25,119 nucleotides of DNA from Trachelipus rathkii (taxonomy: Eukaryota; Arthropoda; Malacostraca; Isopoda; Trachelipodidae). The notes below the pieces were generated by a model. The model was not told the origin of the DNA. It did not search any database and saw nothing but the letters and a program-made list of their open reading frames with translations. The translations under genes and the position numbers were made by a program. Positions 10,386 to 22,247 of this stretch are shown piece by piece. Where the stretch lies: NCBI GenBank assembly GCA_015478945.1, contig JABUQX010097234.1:1-25119 (forward strand). Reading direction: 5' to 3'. The stretch's first letter is position 1, and each line of letters starts with the position of its first letter.

Positions 10386-10420
10386 CGTCGAATAATTGAT
10401 AAGCACGATCGGGGCATCAT

Positions 10421-10433
10421 TTTTATAGGGTGT
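10421..10433 (-). promoter_or_regulatory. TATA-box-like element with ACACCCTA prefix
   Basis: On the minus strand ACACCCTATAAAA starts 48 bp upstream of the ATG at 10385. TATAAAA (10427-10421) would place transcription start only a few bases before the ATG, giving a very short leader. A 14-base identical string (ACCCTATAAAAATG) also occurs at about 18419-18432 on the plus strand, where no gene follows. Confidence 0.4.
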
Positions 10434-10620
10434 GATACGAATTTTTATTATTATTACTAATACATATCAAAAATGATAAAATTTTCATATTTTAGAAACA
10501 ACTGAAAGTCTAATAAGGAATTTGAAAATTTTATTTTGACATCTTCACATATACTACCTCAAATTCTTTAGTATAACGAGTGAATAAAATATTCGCTAGT
10601 TTGAAAACAAACTACTCTCT

Positions 10621-10820
10621 TAAATTTACGCGATTATATAAGATTAAGGGTTCTCCCCGCCCCTCCCACTAAACAAAATTTAATCATAACTAATATAAAT
10701 TAGTTTTCTAGTTTGATTCATTTTTGTATTTAAGATACAAAAGCTGTAAACACTTAGGGTTATGACGAATTTTTATTATAAAGTTTAAATTTCAATGTGT
10801 TTTTGAATCGGAGCATAGCA
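10621..10820 (+). repeat. Dispersed repeat, copy 1
   Basis: Matches 24751-24970 in the same orientation. Shared landmarks in order are ACGCGAT-ATATAAGATTAA-GGTT, AAAATTTAATC-TAACTA-TA, a T-rich middle, TTAG-GTTATGA-GAA-TTTTTTAT-A-AAAGTTT, T-C-ATGTGTT and ATCGGAG. Similarity is patchy with indels, which indicates an old interspersed repeat. No coding frame is conserved between the copies. Family not recognised. Confidence 0.6.
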
Positions 10821-10849
10821 GTTAAGTATATGGTCATTGGTTTTGAAAA

Positions 10850-11682
10850 TTTGTTTTTTAAACCTCACGGTGGAGAACAGGAAATTTAAAGAGCAAAGGC
10901 TTATTGAATGTTTTTTTATTTTTAAAAAAATAAATGGTAATAGGTAGATTAAAATTTATATTTATTAAATATAGTTATTAAACTTATTTTATTATATTGA
11001 TTTAACCACACTCATGTGTGATCTCACGCAAGCAAACGATTAATGAGAAGGTAATAGTATCCATTCGATATACCAATTATAATAAAGTCTACAATCTTCA
11101 TCATTTGTGCTGCGATATAGTTTCTTCTTAGATTTATCGCTCGATGTTATTTAGTATCATATATTATTTTTATAGTTCAGAGTTTTGATGTATGATTTGA
11201 CGGTGTGCCTTCTAATCTTCTACATTGACCTGCAACATCTTTATCTTATTTTCCTAGTTGTGTGGCTGTTTTTAACAATTTCAGTAATTATCTTGAGATC
11301 TAGCTCGCTTTTTTTATTGATACATTTTGCTTGAGTATAGGTTCATAATTTAATACGTTTGGATTTCAATGTCTATGCGAATAATTCGAAGAATAATTGC
11401 TCTACTCTATATCAGTTAAATAGCATTTGTATTTTCTCCTCTAGGTTCACATATATCTCTTAAGATCCATCAGAGTTTTAAGTTTGTGAAAGTCGTGTAT
11501 GAATTGATAACAAAATTATTCATGCTCATCTATGGTTCTTTTTTCATACTGGTTTTTGTGTTTGAGGGAGGTAGAAGACTCGGTCTCGTTTGTCTCTGAA
11601 AATAATTAATTTATTCTATTAGTGGTAACACCCCATTCAATCGCAAATTATTTAAATACTTATAAAAAATAAATTTACGTAT
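10850..11682. other. Intergenic region, no gene seen
   Basis: AT-rich with scattered short open frames, none above chance length. The 3' end holds the downstream flank of the candidate minus-strand terminal exon at 11683-11750. Confidence 0.4.
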
Positions 11683-11750
11683 TTATTTATTATTTTTACA
11701 CTCTTTCTCGGCATTTGATTCTTGCTCATCATCGTCATCACCACCGGATT
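11683..11750 (-). CDS. Candidate acidic terminal exon
   Basis: On the minus strand a pyrimidine-rich acceptor, ACTTTTCTTCAG, is followed by 68 nt that encode SGGDDDDEQESNAEKECKNNK and a TAA (11685-11683). Eight of 21 residues are acidic. AATAAA-like strings overlap and follow the stop. The codons are non-repetitive and more GC-rich than the flanks. No upstream exon was found. The tract is short, so chance is a real alternative. It lies on the same strand as the gene at 9669-10385 and about 1.3 kb upstream of it, but that gene has its own start and TATA element. Confidence 0.35.
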
Positions 11751-11894
11751 CTGAAGAAAAGTGCATATAGTTAAGGATAATAATGGCATGCTTAACTTTT
11801 GCAGAAAACGCTTGTTGGATCGTGTGTGGTAAGAGGTACTGAGAGCCTGTTGTGACTACTAACTATTGACGGATCGTCCTGTCGCCGTGTCATA

Positions 11895-12620
11895 TCTGGA
11901 CAGAGAAATATATTATAATATAATATATTAGTAAATTTATACTTTAATATTAATAACATATTATATATAATATACTATACTAATGGATTTGCATCTGCTA
12001 TATCTTAATGTATACCATTTATATCATATATATATAATATAAATAATATTAGTATAATAAGTAATTATGGTAATTACAGTAATTATCATATGTCACACCC
12101 TTGAAGGGGTTTAGATATCAACTATATAATATTATTTATATATACTATATATATGTTATACTATATTCTATGAATAGTATATAGCTATTATATTAATTTG
12201 AAACATATAACTATTATATTATTGGTATTATTTATATTATGATATGTTAATTTTTTATTTCATAGATATTACATAATAATTTATTTACTCCTTTTTTGTA
12301 TTTTAGGTCATTTATACTCATGAGATAACATATAATAATTTATGTGACTTTGAGATAATATCAATATATATATATATCAATAGATTAACTACTTTCATTC
12401 GAAATATGAAAAATATTAGAACTCAAGTAAGGTTGGTATAGGCTGAGTATAGGGATCTGTTATTATTGAGATCTTATTTTCTCCAAGATGTGGGATAATG
12501 TGCGTGACTCTATCGAAATTAGAAAAGTAGTCGAGAGATTATTTATATATATAGTGATTATAATATATATATATAAAAAATATGATATATTTATATATTA
12601 TTTATTTTACTTATATATAT
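11895..12620. repeat. AT-rich region with TA microsatellites
   Basis: Blocks of TATATA and ATAATATA at about 11905-12060, 12120-12260, 12364-12380 and 12542-12620, with ordinary AT-rich sequence between. Includes a short palindromic TAATTATGGTAATTACAGTAATTAT near 12061-12086. No gene seen. Confidence 0.7.
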
Positions 12621-12781
12621 CATTTACATTTAGTAGTTAAATATAATATTTATGAGAATACTACTTAAATCAATATGAGAATACTACAAATTAGAACAAA
12701 GTAAGTATTATACTAATAATAGTGATTTACAATTACTAAGATATATATTTATTATACAAAAAATTAAGAAGTGTATATAAT

Positions 12782-12821
<40 letters not shown>

Positions 12822-12839
12822 AGGGATAAGAGAGAGAAG
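12782..12839 (+). repeat. (GA)n microsatellite
   Basis: Nearly pure GA dinucleotides with a few AAG and GGG interruptions over about 58 bp. Simple-sequence repeat, likely length-variable. Confidence 0.95.
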
Positions 12840-13269
12840 GATGATGACAGATTTCATTGATAGATGGATATTTAATATATTAGTAGAGGTAATTATCGAT
12901 GTAGAATTTACTGAGAGTATGAAAACTATTGAGTGGGAGAAATATATGGAGGGTTCAATGTTTATAAATAACTCATAGTAATAACAATATTATTAGTATA
13001 TATTATGATTTAGGTTAAAAATTTCTTTCTTGCAAACCATTTTATTTATAATATACTTACTATATGGTTCTTTTATATAGTTAAAAAATAAAATATATAA
13101 TCTATATTAATAAATAAAAATATATTATATTATATTATCCTATATATCATGCTAAAAGATAAGGGATGAAAAAAGTTCAGATCTAGAAAATAAGTAAATA
13201 CTTCTTAAACCTGGTTAGCTTCCTTTTCACGGAGATACAAATTGACAAATAACTTAAGTATAAGAAGTA

Positions 13270-16150
13270 AAGATGGGTGACCAGATTGGGAGAGATGGGC
13301 GATTACAGTAGTCGAGGATTGGGTTCTGAGGGTGTTTTTTTTGGCGCTGATGATCCGTTCGCTTCTGTGCGATTTTGTAGATGTTTCAGAGTGTGCATTC
13401 GTTTTGCGATTGTCTTTTGTTTCAATTTTTTCGTTTTTCCTTATGGAGGGACTTTTCTTTTTTTTCGAATTTGATAGCTCTGCAGTACCTTTTCTTTGAG
13501 CGTGCTATTATTGCTTATAGCGTGATCTGACCATTGGTGACTCAATACTGTGTTACAGAACAGGTGGTATTTTAAATATGGTGATGATGAAAATAACGAG
13601 TTCGTTCTTTCCTATCTCTTCTCCTAATATTATCTCAGCTTACCAACTACTGTGCAATTCTCTGCATAAATATTAGGCGAGATTGAGAGCTCGATTTTTA
13701 TGTAACATTATAAGGTACTTTATGCAGAACCTTATACTACTATCTGTCGTGCATAGGTTACGTCCATCTGTGGAACAATATATTTTGCAATTACTTGAGC
13801 TAAATTTCATCCTTCTCATCAAGGACTCTCATCCGGATGGAATCTGCGAAGTTTTTTATCGGGTGCGTATCAGAAGTGGAATTCGAACTCGAGTCTTAGG
13901 TATTCTCGATGTGTCACGGGTTTTAGTGGGCGGTGGTGCTCGTCATTGCTTTTTGAAGTACGCTGGGTTTCAGTCATCGAGTGCATCATCTGGCGAACTC
14001 TCGTTACAAGGGGCCGCGAGTGTAAAGAGTTTTAATACATCGCGCCCCTTCTCTATCGTTCACACTCCCATTCTGAGTTTATTTTTCCTTCGACTTATTT
14101 ATTTCTAAGTTCTTCACCGTCTTTTTTGAAAATGATTTTAGTACAAAATAGCGAAAAAGCAAATGTCTTTTTTAGTGTAAACTAGCGTTTCTTTTAGGAA
14201 CCATTGACATAATCTTGTGAGCTTTTATAGATAATAGAATAGCATAGTATTTCTTCACGCCGTAATTACTACGTGGTGTACAACATTAAGCGGGCTTAAA
14301 ACTTGTTTTTTTGGAAAGCTCTTTTGGTTGGTAAAACTGCGTATTTCCACAGTGGTCGAGTAGCTCTTTTGGACGATATTGGTGAATTTTTGTATTGCAT
14401 GATGAGCACAGGTCGGGAGTGTAATTTTGTGGGTGGATGTTTCGGTTTGGTGCCTAGCCGCTTGAAATTGTTTAAAGCCCACCCCTTTGAGAAGTCTTAA
14501 ATAACTAATATTTCTTTGATAGGTTCGATTAAAGAATGCGATCATGTTTTTGAAGCGTACCTCACGATTTGGAACAATTTCTTAACTCTCTGATGTGTTT
14601 TATAAAATCTTTCTTCAGAAACGCCTTTTCTCCCAATATTATCGAATTTCTTCAGGGGACGCTTTCCTTCTTACCAGATTACACAGTAGGTCGTCATCAG
14701 ATATTGTGTAAATCCATCGTAAGCGTCGCTCGAGATTCATATTTACATAATTTCGGATGATAAGATTGATTTGTCTTGCGAGTCCACTCTGTACATACTT
14801 CTTGAGATCGTTTTGAGAGTCTGGGTTTTATTTGTAGGCAAAAGATTTTGTGTAGTGGGTGCGTGGTATTTGAGAATATACTTCTTATATACTCACTCAT
14901 GTTATCAAAGCGGAACTCTGTTGGCGCCAAACGAGTTCGTTGTGGCAACAAGCTTTTATATTTTTAGGTTCTCTTGTGTGTATCTAGTTAAAAAAATATA
15001 ATTGTACTAAATGAATTAAATAAGCTAAAGATTGAGATAATTATTATATTCAGTGAGGACACACTCCCATCACCAGAGAACAAGCCGATCAAGTAAAATA
15101 AAAATAACTAATATTTCCTTCAAACTTTGATTATCTTTTTAAATGGTATGGAAGTTATATTTATTTTATTCCTCTTAATGAGGTAAATAATTTAAGATTT
15201 GTAATAAATTTATGTATTCTCTATCCATTTCTTGAGATTATTCTTCTATCACGTATAAGAAATCGATGTTTTTCACCTGTGGAGACAGTCCACTCTCCAC
15301 TATATTTTCTTTTACATTCTCTAGCTACAGTGACGGTGTTAACGAAAATTATCATTTATAATTATTCGAACTAAGGGAATCTTGCTGCGACTATGAACCC
15401 TTAGAAATTTTTTTCCCTATTGGAATTTCCTTTTATTTTTCATCATCATTTTAAGAAATTTGACAAAAATCGACGAAAATCATCGCCTAGAAGAACGCAA
15501 AATCAAACACGCGCTGAGGCCCAATCAAATTATTGCTATTAGTCTGACTAAATGAGATTATTATGCACATTGCATAGTTTACGTTCTAGTCTTTCCCTTA
15601 CTTACGTGTCAGATAATTGAAGTTTGGCAGGCCCATTTTCTGGGCATACCATCATGGCAGAGTCCATGTGGATACAACTTCACTGCAGTGCGGAAACACG
15701 TCCGTATTACTACTTTTTTATATACGACGCTATCATTTGGATCTACAGCAAGTTCCTATATACGTGTATAAAGACCATAGTGTTTCCACTTTCGACAATG
15801 ATATTACTACTCTTATGTAAGAAATTAAAATGCCAAATGATTGTCTATGATGTCATTTGTTGCAAATGAAGTTGGCATAAAATATCGAGATACGAATTAT
15901 TATTAGTAATATCTACTTTTGTGTTCGATCCAGATTTTAGCTTTTCAGTCTTCCCATGCGGGTGTTCTAGGCACCGCGCACATCGCCATCGGCACGATCG
16001 CAGACATCGCTATCCTTTTACCCTCTGTGGGGAGTGCTCATATTTTTGTCCTCTCCGTATTTTCTTAAGTAGGGCTAGCGTCCTCATCAAGCACCTCTTC
16101 GTTCGAAGTGATTTAATTATATTGTGTTTCTTTCTCAAAGTGATTCGTCC
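13270..16150. other. GC-elevated block with possible exons
   Basis: Compared with the DNA around it, this block has repeated patches of mixed base composition, clearest at 13270-13400, 13740-14060, 14330-14480, 15620-15700 and 15945-16035. Open frames occur in several frames and on both strands, for example minus 14545-14255 (96 codons from a true ATG, TGA stop) and plus 15949-16068 after ATTTTAGCTTTTCAG. Since sense and antisense frames look alike in quality, single exons cannot be assigned. The block may be a multi-exon gene ending in the exon at 17152-17258, or old transposon DNA. Confidence 0.3.
13722..14108 (+). other. Candidate open frame, 128 codons, unassigned
   Basis: The longest frame in the GC-elevated block. 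The frame opens slightly upstream; the first ATG is at 13722 and the stop TAA at 14106-14108. The same point could be an exon border because TTTATGCAG precedes residue 3. The predicted product is leucine- and arginine-rich at first (LRPSVEQYILQLLELNFILL), then serine- and glycine-rich, with a hydrophobic end (ILSLFFLRLIYF). No family was recognised. A frame this long is unusual but possible by chance in locally GC-richer DNA. Confidence 0.25.
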
Positions 16151-16679
16151 ATTTTACGCTATCTAATATATTTTATTCTCGCACTTTTACGCATAAGTCT
16201 CGCAGCGTACACAGAATTTTTACTTTCCTGATGCTGTAAAAATTCCACCTGTAATTTCTTTTCGCATTTTTATATATTTTTCTATTGTAGACACACTTCG
16301 CCGTTTTGCTGATTTTGTCGAGACTTCTTCCTCTCTTGTAGTCATTCAATAAAATATTTTAACCGAAAGAAAAAAAAAATAAAAAACTTTTACTAGACTC
16401 TTCATCTGTTCCAAACATTGGTAAACAATATTAAACTTTTACTATTGCGCTGTCTCCCTACCTTTACCTTCAGAGCAAAAATCTCTACTTTATTTTATTT
16501 CGACTGTTTTCTTTAACACAGTAGGCGTTTTCGTCGTTGGTCGGTTTATAATGATTCACCTCCACCCTCTCTCTCTCCGCATTCTGTATGCTTCGTGGGT
16601 GCAGTTGTAGGTTTCTCAGTAATTCCATCGTAGATGTTAAAAAGCAAAATTTCTTTCATAGATTTTTCTAAATGTATAA

Positions 16680-16915
16680 TTTTCCTTTGACTTATATATA
16701 TATTTATACGGTAGCTACCTATCTATATATATATATATATGGTATTTTAGTACTAACTTCTTAGTAAGACATTCTTTTTTTATTATTATTTTTTATTATT
16801 TTATTTATCAGTCATGATAATATATATATATTTATATATAGACTATCTATATATATATATCTCATTATACTCAATAATATATATTTAATATACTCAATAT
16901 ATATATATACCATGA
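16680..16915. repeat. TA-rich tract with imperfect inverted TATA blocks
   Basis: Runs of TATATATA at about 16696-16706, 16725-16740, 16820-16860 and 16895-16910, alternating with short unique pieces such as ACGGTAGCTACC, which contains the palindrome GGTAGCTACC. Non-coding simple sequence. Confidence 0.75.
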
Positions 16916-17151
16916 TTGAATAAATAATTTCAATAAATATCCAAATTTAACCTAAAATAGAGAATATTATATTGTGTGGGAGTGAAATAATTCCAAATTG
17001 GAGCATATTCTCTTGTTTTATCTTTTTTCGGATATTATCATCTCGATTTTTTCAATGTTTACTACCGCCAATAACAGTTGACTTATCAACGTTTTCAATC
17101 TTTTTTTATGTTCTTTGAACTAAGAAGACATGATTTCTTCCATTTTTTCAG

Positions 17152-17258
17152 TTGCTGACGCAGATGAGCTGGATTCTCTAGATTTTGTAGATGATTTTGA
17201 AGAAGAGGAACAAGACGATGAAGATGAAGCTGATTCCCATCCCCAACCCCCTTATTGA
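17152..17258 (+). CDS. Candidate acidic terminal exon, PPY end
   Basis: A strong acceptor, TTCTTCCATTTTTTCAG (ending 17151), is followed by a frame of 34 complete residues and TGA at 17256-17258. The tail reads ADADELDSLDFVDDFEEEEQ, then DDEDEADSHPQPPY; 17 of 34 residues are D or E. The last residues (PPY) could be a short WW-domain ligand, which is inference. AATAAA occurs twice downstream (17416-17421 and 17427-17432), fitting a 3' UTR of about 170 nt. The codons use mixed third bases, unlike the AT-rich flanks. Acidic tails of this kind end many nuclear and chaperone-type proteins, so the parent cannot be named. Upstream exons may lie in the 13270-16150 block. Confidence 0.5.
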
Positions 17259-17415
17259 TTTAATATTCCTTACTTCAACAAGCACCTTCTGGTTTTATTT
17301 TTGGCAAATGGTTTTTATTAAATTCCACAAGCTTTTTGTCTTATAACTATTGAACGAAAACTTGAATTCTTTCTCGTTTTCATTTGCAAAGTATAATATT
17401 GAAACATTAAATTTG

Positions 17416-17432
17416 AATAAAAAAACAATAAA
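17416..17432 (+). terminator. Putative polyadenylation signals
   Basis: Two AATAAA hexamers (17416-17421 and 17427-17432) lie 158-174 bp after the TGA of the candidate terminal exon. Such hexamers are frequent by chance in AT-rich DNA, so support depends on that exon being real. Confidence 0.35.
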
Positions 17433-19715
17433 GCTAATTTTAGGATATAATTTTGGTATTCCTAAAAATTACCATAAGCACAATTCATACTTAAAAAATC
17501 TCATATATAAACATTAAGGCTAAATTTTTAATCATTAGAATAAAACACAATGGGGACGATTCTAACGCTGTTTGCAAGAGTGTATTTATTGAGCCTAGTG
17601 CTATTAAATACGTACTAGGATACCAATTTTAACCCATACATAACGAGGATAACTATAATGTCTGTCAGCGTATATTATTTTTTTATAAAAAAATTTAAAA
17701 TGATAATATCTTAATATAACAGTCTTGCAATACTTTATGGCGTCCTCGTTAAATTAGTATAATATCTACTCTACGTATGTAACAAAAAAGCATAAAATGA
17801 ATATCTTTAAAATATGTTGCAAATATACAATGAAAATTATAAAAAAAGCAAAAAACAAGAATGATTATTTTATAAAATTTCTTAAAATGGCGGTCTGCTG
17901 GACATAAGATAACCAGTTAAGAAACTGTATTAAAGCTATATTGTGTTCTAGGTTTTAAATATTTTGCTCATATCTCTAAAAAATTATACACACCGGATGT
18001 TTTAATTCTGCACGCGTATATGTGTTATAAATCTAGTGAACGAAGAGGATAGTAGAGGACACACTACGACACTGAGGTAGCTAAGTTATTTAGAGAGACT
18101 AATATTCACATCAGATTTTCCTCTAAACATTACATATTTATATAATATATCATTAAGTTGAATCCTTAATATATATCTTACTTATGAAATTTCCATAATT
18201 ATCTTGGATAATAAAATATGACAATATTTGGCAGCAATATGCTGGTCATAGGAAGAACCTTATCGTTGACGATGTATAGTATATATATATAGTAATCACT
18301 CATTATATATCAGATATATTTTATGGTATTTTAATAAATAACGATGGAGGGTGGGGTGGATGATATTTCCCTCAGGTGATGAGGATATAACTATCAACTA
18401 TATGAGGGTAACGTATAAACCCTATAAAAATGCTAATGTACCATAAGAACTGTTAAAAATTATTTCATTGATTGTCAAACACACTTTACGTATATAGTAT
18501 TTCAGTTAGTGTCACTTGACACCTTTTTTGTCATCCAGAGTAAAGATTCAATTATTTACTAACTCACTCTGATTCAATTCTGATAAGAGTATATATCTAT
18601 ACTATATACATTAGTGAAATAGAAACGAAAAAATCAATAAATTTGTACTCTATAAGGATGACTATATGATGAGGAGGCTCACTTATAGTAGTGATATTCC
18701 CTAAGAATTGACTCTCAGGAAGAGAGTAATACATTATGTAAACTAGGAGCTTACACACACTGATACGTAAAATTTGGAGCTTCATCGTTCGAAAATATAT
18801 AATAAATGTTATACAATTACGCTAAGAAATTAATCAAAATATTCTGTGATAATTGTGAATCTGTCCCACACTGCAAAAATGTATAGTATTGTGACAATAT
18901 AAATTTAATCAATATATTGAATATAATTCTGACAAATTTTATTTCCTGTGGGGATATATTAACGTATAATTACAGTAGAATTATATGACAACTGCAAGAT
19001 ACTGATCTTAAATCATAATACTATAACTACCATCCTTTGAAACATTCAACCCAATATACAGAAGAGTCACTCGTGTTGACTGCACGTGAAATTTGGAGGT
19101 TACGAAGTAGGCGGAGAATGCTGTGAGTGAGTGGCGTTTACACCGATGTGCAGCAGAATATTTGAGCAGCTGATTGCACGAACGGATGCTCTTCTCAATG
19201 TCGATATTGTCATGTTACAAAAAACGGAGGATTTAGCTCACGAATATATAACGCGAGAGGATAACAGTCTATGAAAGTTCATTATCCCGCGAGTTTTCGA
19301 GTAAAAACGATTTTAATTTCCAGTGAGTCACTCGGAGGAATTAATTTAGATGTTCTGGTGGTGTATGGTGAGGTAGTGTTTATAATCTCGAGAGAGAGTT
19401 ACTAAAGTCACAAGGAAAAATCTGCCAATAACGAGCGATGTTTACTATCAAACACATAATTGAATGCAAATTACCTTTAGACTATTATTTATGTACCTAC
19501 ACAAAAAGTATTTAATTTGAAGTATAATGAAATCCACACGAGTGAGTATATGTATATTCTAATTGAATTAAAAAAATACCAATTTATTTACGCTTAAATG
19601 ATCTTTCGATACATTTCCGTATTCATATCTCAGAATAAAGCTTGATTCCTTTATAACTGTATTTTCTTGATCTAAGTTATGTATTATTTAACGTTTTGCT
19701 CTAGTGAACGTACTA
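17433..19715. other. Intergenic region, no gene seen
   Basis: AT-rich DNA with dense stops in all frames. It holds the orphan ACCCTATAAAAATG string near 18419-18432 and a GC-richer patch at about 19060-19420 with no usable open frame. No repeat copy or RNA gene recognised. Confidence 0.4.
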
Positions 19716-19857
19716 TTAAAAATAATAATATAATTATAATTATATATTATATGTTTATATAATATGTAATATATATATATTATATATAATTATATTATAT
19801 TCTATTATAATTATATATATATTACTATTATATTATATTATTATTATATATATATAG
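19716..19857. repeat. TA/ATT-rich simple sequence
   Basis: About 140 bp of AATAATAATATAATTATAATTATATA and similar runs with virtually no G or C, ending before AGCTCAGCTCCCGAAAAG. Non-coding. Confidence 0.85.
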
Positions 19858-20154
19858 CTCAGCTCCCGAAAAGTTCAGGAATCTGGGTCACATAGCTAGT
19901 AATATATAATTATATAGCCGCTATGCACGCGTCAGCGTTTATATATTAAATGTTATAAGCAATCTTGAAATATAACAAGACGTCGAAAGAACTAAACAAC
20001 ACAAACAATGAATTCGTATTTTTAATAATTTCTTTATTATATATAAGCTGTGTACTTCGAACATAGCTCATAAGTGAGAAATTCATTACGATTAGACACT
20101 CACATCACCACACAATAGTATATACTATACTCAACGTATCTTGAGTATAATGGA

Positions 20155-20194
20155 ATACTATATATATATATATTATATACGTACTAACATATAA

Positions 20195-20236
<42 letters not shown>

Positions 20237-20240
20237 TAAA
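20155..20240. repeat. (TA)n microsatellite
   Basis: Nearly uninterrupted TATATA runs, followed by a short (CT)n at about 20244-20256. Simple-sequence repeat, likely polymorphic in length. Confidence 0.9.
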
Positions 20241-20440
20241 TACTCTCTCTCTCTGATAGATAACTTATATATTTTTTATTAGTTTCATTTATAAATTTTA
20301 TTTATTATAAGGTAATAAGAAAGGTGAAATGTAGATAAATAATTTTGATCGTTTAACATCGCTTCTAGTCCCATTATTCAAATGGATTATTATGGGAGTA
20401 TTTTTTATGAAAATCTTCTAAAAATCTGAATATACTGCAA

Positions 20441-20727
20441 TCAAATAAAAAATAAACATCTTTTTTTTAAGCATATGTAGTCCTCAGAGGAAAGTTTTTT
20501 CTTTTTGCTATAGGCTCTCCATTCTTTATAATGACCGGAAAAATCAGGACTCTCCGAACCTCCATAACGTTTTATATTCCAATGAATGAGAGAATTTCCG
20601 CACGTGTCTTTTAAAGTTATTGACATATTCTTGATTGATATTTTTTTTCTTTCTTCATAATATCCTCACATTGCTTCGAACATTGTATTGCATATTTTAC
20701 TAGGTAATTTACCGTAACTTTTTCCAT
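20441..20727 (-). pseudogene. Short broken paralogue of the LRR-like gene C-terminus
   Basis: The 3' part (20640-20441, TGA stop) encodes MSITLKDTCGNSLIHWNIKR and then a lysine-rich tail. This aligns with the end of the 6281-8491 gene (ITMTDVCGNPIIRWNLKQY followed by a lysine-rich tail). Shared residues are D-x-C-G-N-x-x-I-x-W-N-x-K-x-Y and the spacing to the KKK-rich part. Upstream on the same strand a second frame starts at ATG 20727 (MEKVTVNYLVKYAIQC) and runs into an A8 run (20648-20641). One more A there would join the frames into one product of about 95 residues. That 5' part has no clear counterpart in the larger gene. No LRR region was seen in the next 1.5 kb, so this copy is truncated or a distinct short family member. 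Function unknown. Confidence 0.6.
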
Positions 20728-20759
20728 TTTCAGTTCTTTGGAGATAAATTCGGTAGTGC

Positions 20760-22240
20760 GAAATTTAAGCTTCTAGTGGTTGGTGTGTTTAAAAGTGTTT
20801 GTCACATGAGTTGTTAAAGATTGGAGAGTGATAATTCACTCATAATAAGATCTCTTTGTCGGAATAGAAATTGATCAAACACTTCGACCTAATCCCCTGC
20901 GAACCGTAAAACATATTGTAATTTTCATCCATGATTGCTGGAGAAACACGGCAAGAGTAGTGATATACTAGTATATTCAACTATATTAATTGTCAAACTT
21001 TTTAATTCTTTCTAAATTTGTAATAAGATGATACTTACACTCACTTTTTATACAACGCCATGTAGACTAGTCGATCGTTTTAAAGGCAACAAAAATTATA
21101 AAAATATATTATTGTATCGTCCTTGGATTCTCCTAAGACTACGTTAACCATAGGGAGATGGAGGTTTCTTCGGTCCACTTTTTCGTGTCATATAAATATT
21201 GATGTAGCTTCCAAGTTAATATAATTAGGAATTCACTAACAATTGCGGCTTGAAATTATAATATCATCTCTTTTTAAAGATAGATTAATGAAATGTAGAA
21301 AGAAAAATAATTTGCTGCGGAGTTTTCATCTGAAGATGTGAGTTAGAATTCACAAAGATCTCTTCTTCCTTATTTAGATACCATCAGTTTCTCTCCTAGT
21401 CCGCCCTTCGTCTATGTGATTCTAAAAAAAACTTATATCCAAGAATCGATTAATTTGCCTCATATGCTCTAATAAGGGTACTATGATATGTTTTAGACAA
21501 AGATTGGCAGCATCGTGAGTTTAATGCAATTTACCTCAAGCAAGAAAACTGTCAAAAAATAAGCGTCCATTCTAGTACAATATGAATAACTTTCATTTTT
21601 ATGAGAGTTTCATCTGATAGAATGAGACAATCTAATATACATAAACGAGCATCAGATCTAGTGCTCAAGAAGTAATTTCTTTGTGGTACAGAGAAAATTC
21701 ATATTTAATTTCCATTCTCACGATGTATCGAGAGTGTGTGAGAGGCTCTCGACCACCAGCCGTGAATAAATCACTACATAATCCTCTAGTATATGTTTCT
21801 GTCTCACACTTCAGGCTGTTAAGATGAAATATGCACTCGCGGTATTTTTTGTGTGTGTCATTATGAGTGGGATAATGAGCTGTATCGCGCACTCACCTCT
21901 GCTGATCTCGCGTTTTATGCTTATGTTTGGATGTGATTCCCGAGATTCCAAACTTGGTCTATGCTATTATTCTTAGAGTTCAACACTAATAATTATATTT
22001 TTATATATATATGGAGATTGATGAGTGATCGTTTGAGAACTATTACGTGAATCCAACTTCATAACTAGGAAACACAATAAAACCAAATCTGCAGAGGATA
22101 GAGCTACACGAGAATAAAAAAATATGGGTTGTAAAGTGTGTAATTTGTGGGAAAGATATAATCTTTCTCACGGAATAGAAGTTACACTATCAAATGTCTA
22201 AAATAAAAAAAGCTTATTACACCTTTAGTTCTATATCTAA
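20760..22240. other. Intergenic region, no gene seen
   Basis: No open frame above chance length apart from one of 75 codons on the minus strand (21892-21665), which has no recognisable features. No repeat copies noticed. Confidence 0.4.
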
Positions 22241-22247
22241 AATACTC

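Noticed and set aside
14255..14545. 96-codon minus-strand frame and the 65-codon plus-strand frame over it
   Set aside because: They lie over each other on opposite strands, and neither has a domain, homologue or repeat structure. Length is within chance for locally GC-richer DNA.
15617..16166. Short plus-strand frames, including a hydrophobic one at 15949-16068 after an AG
   Set aside because: Several frames are open over the same bases and no donor or clear family feature decides between them.
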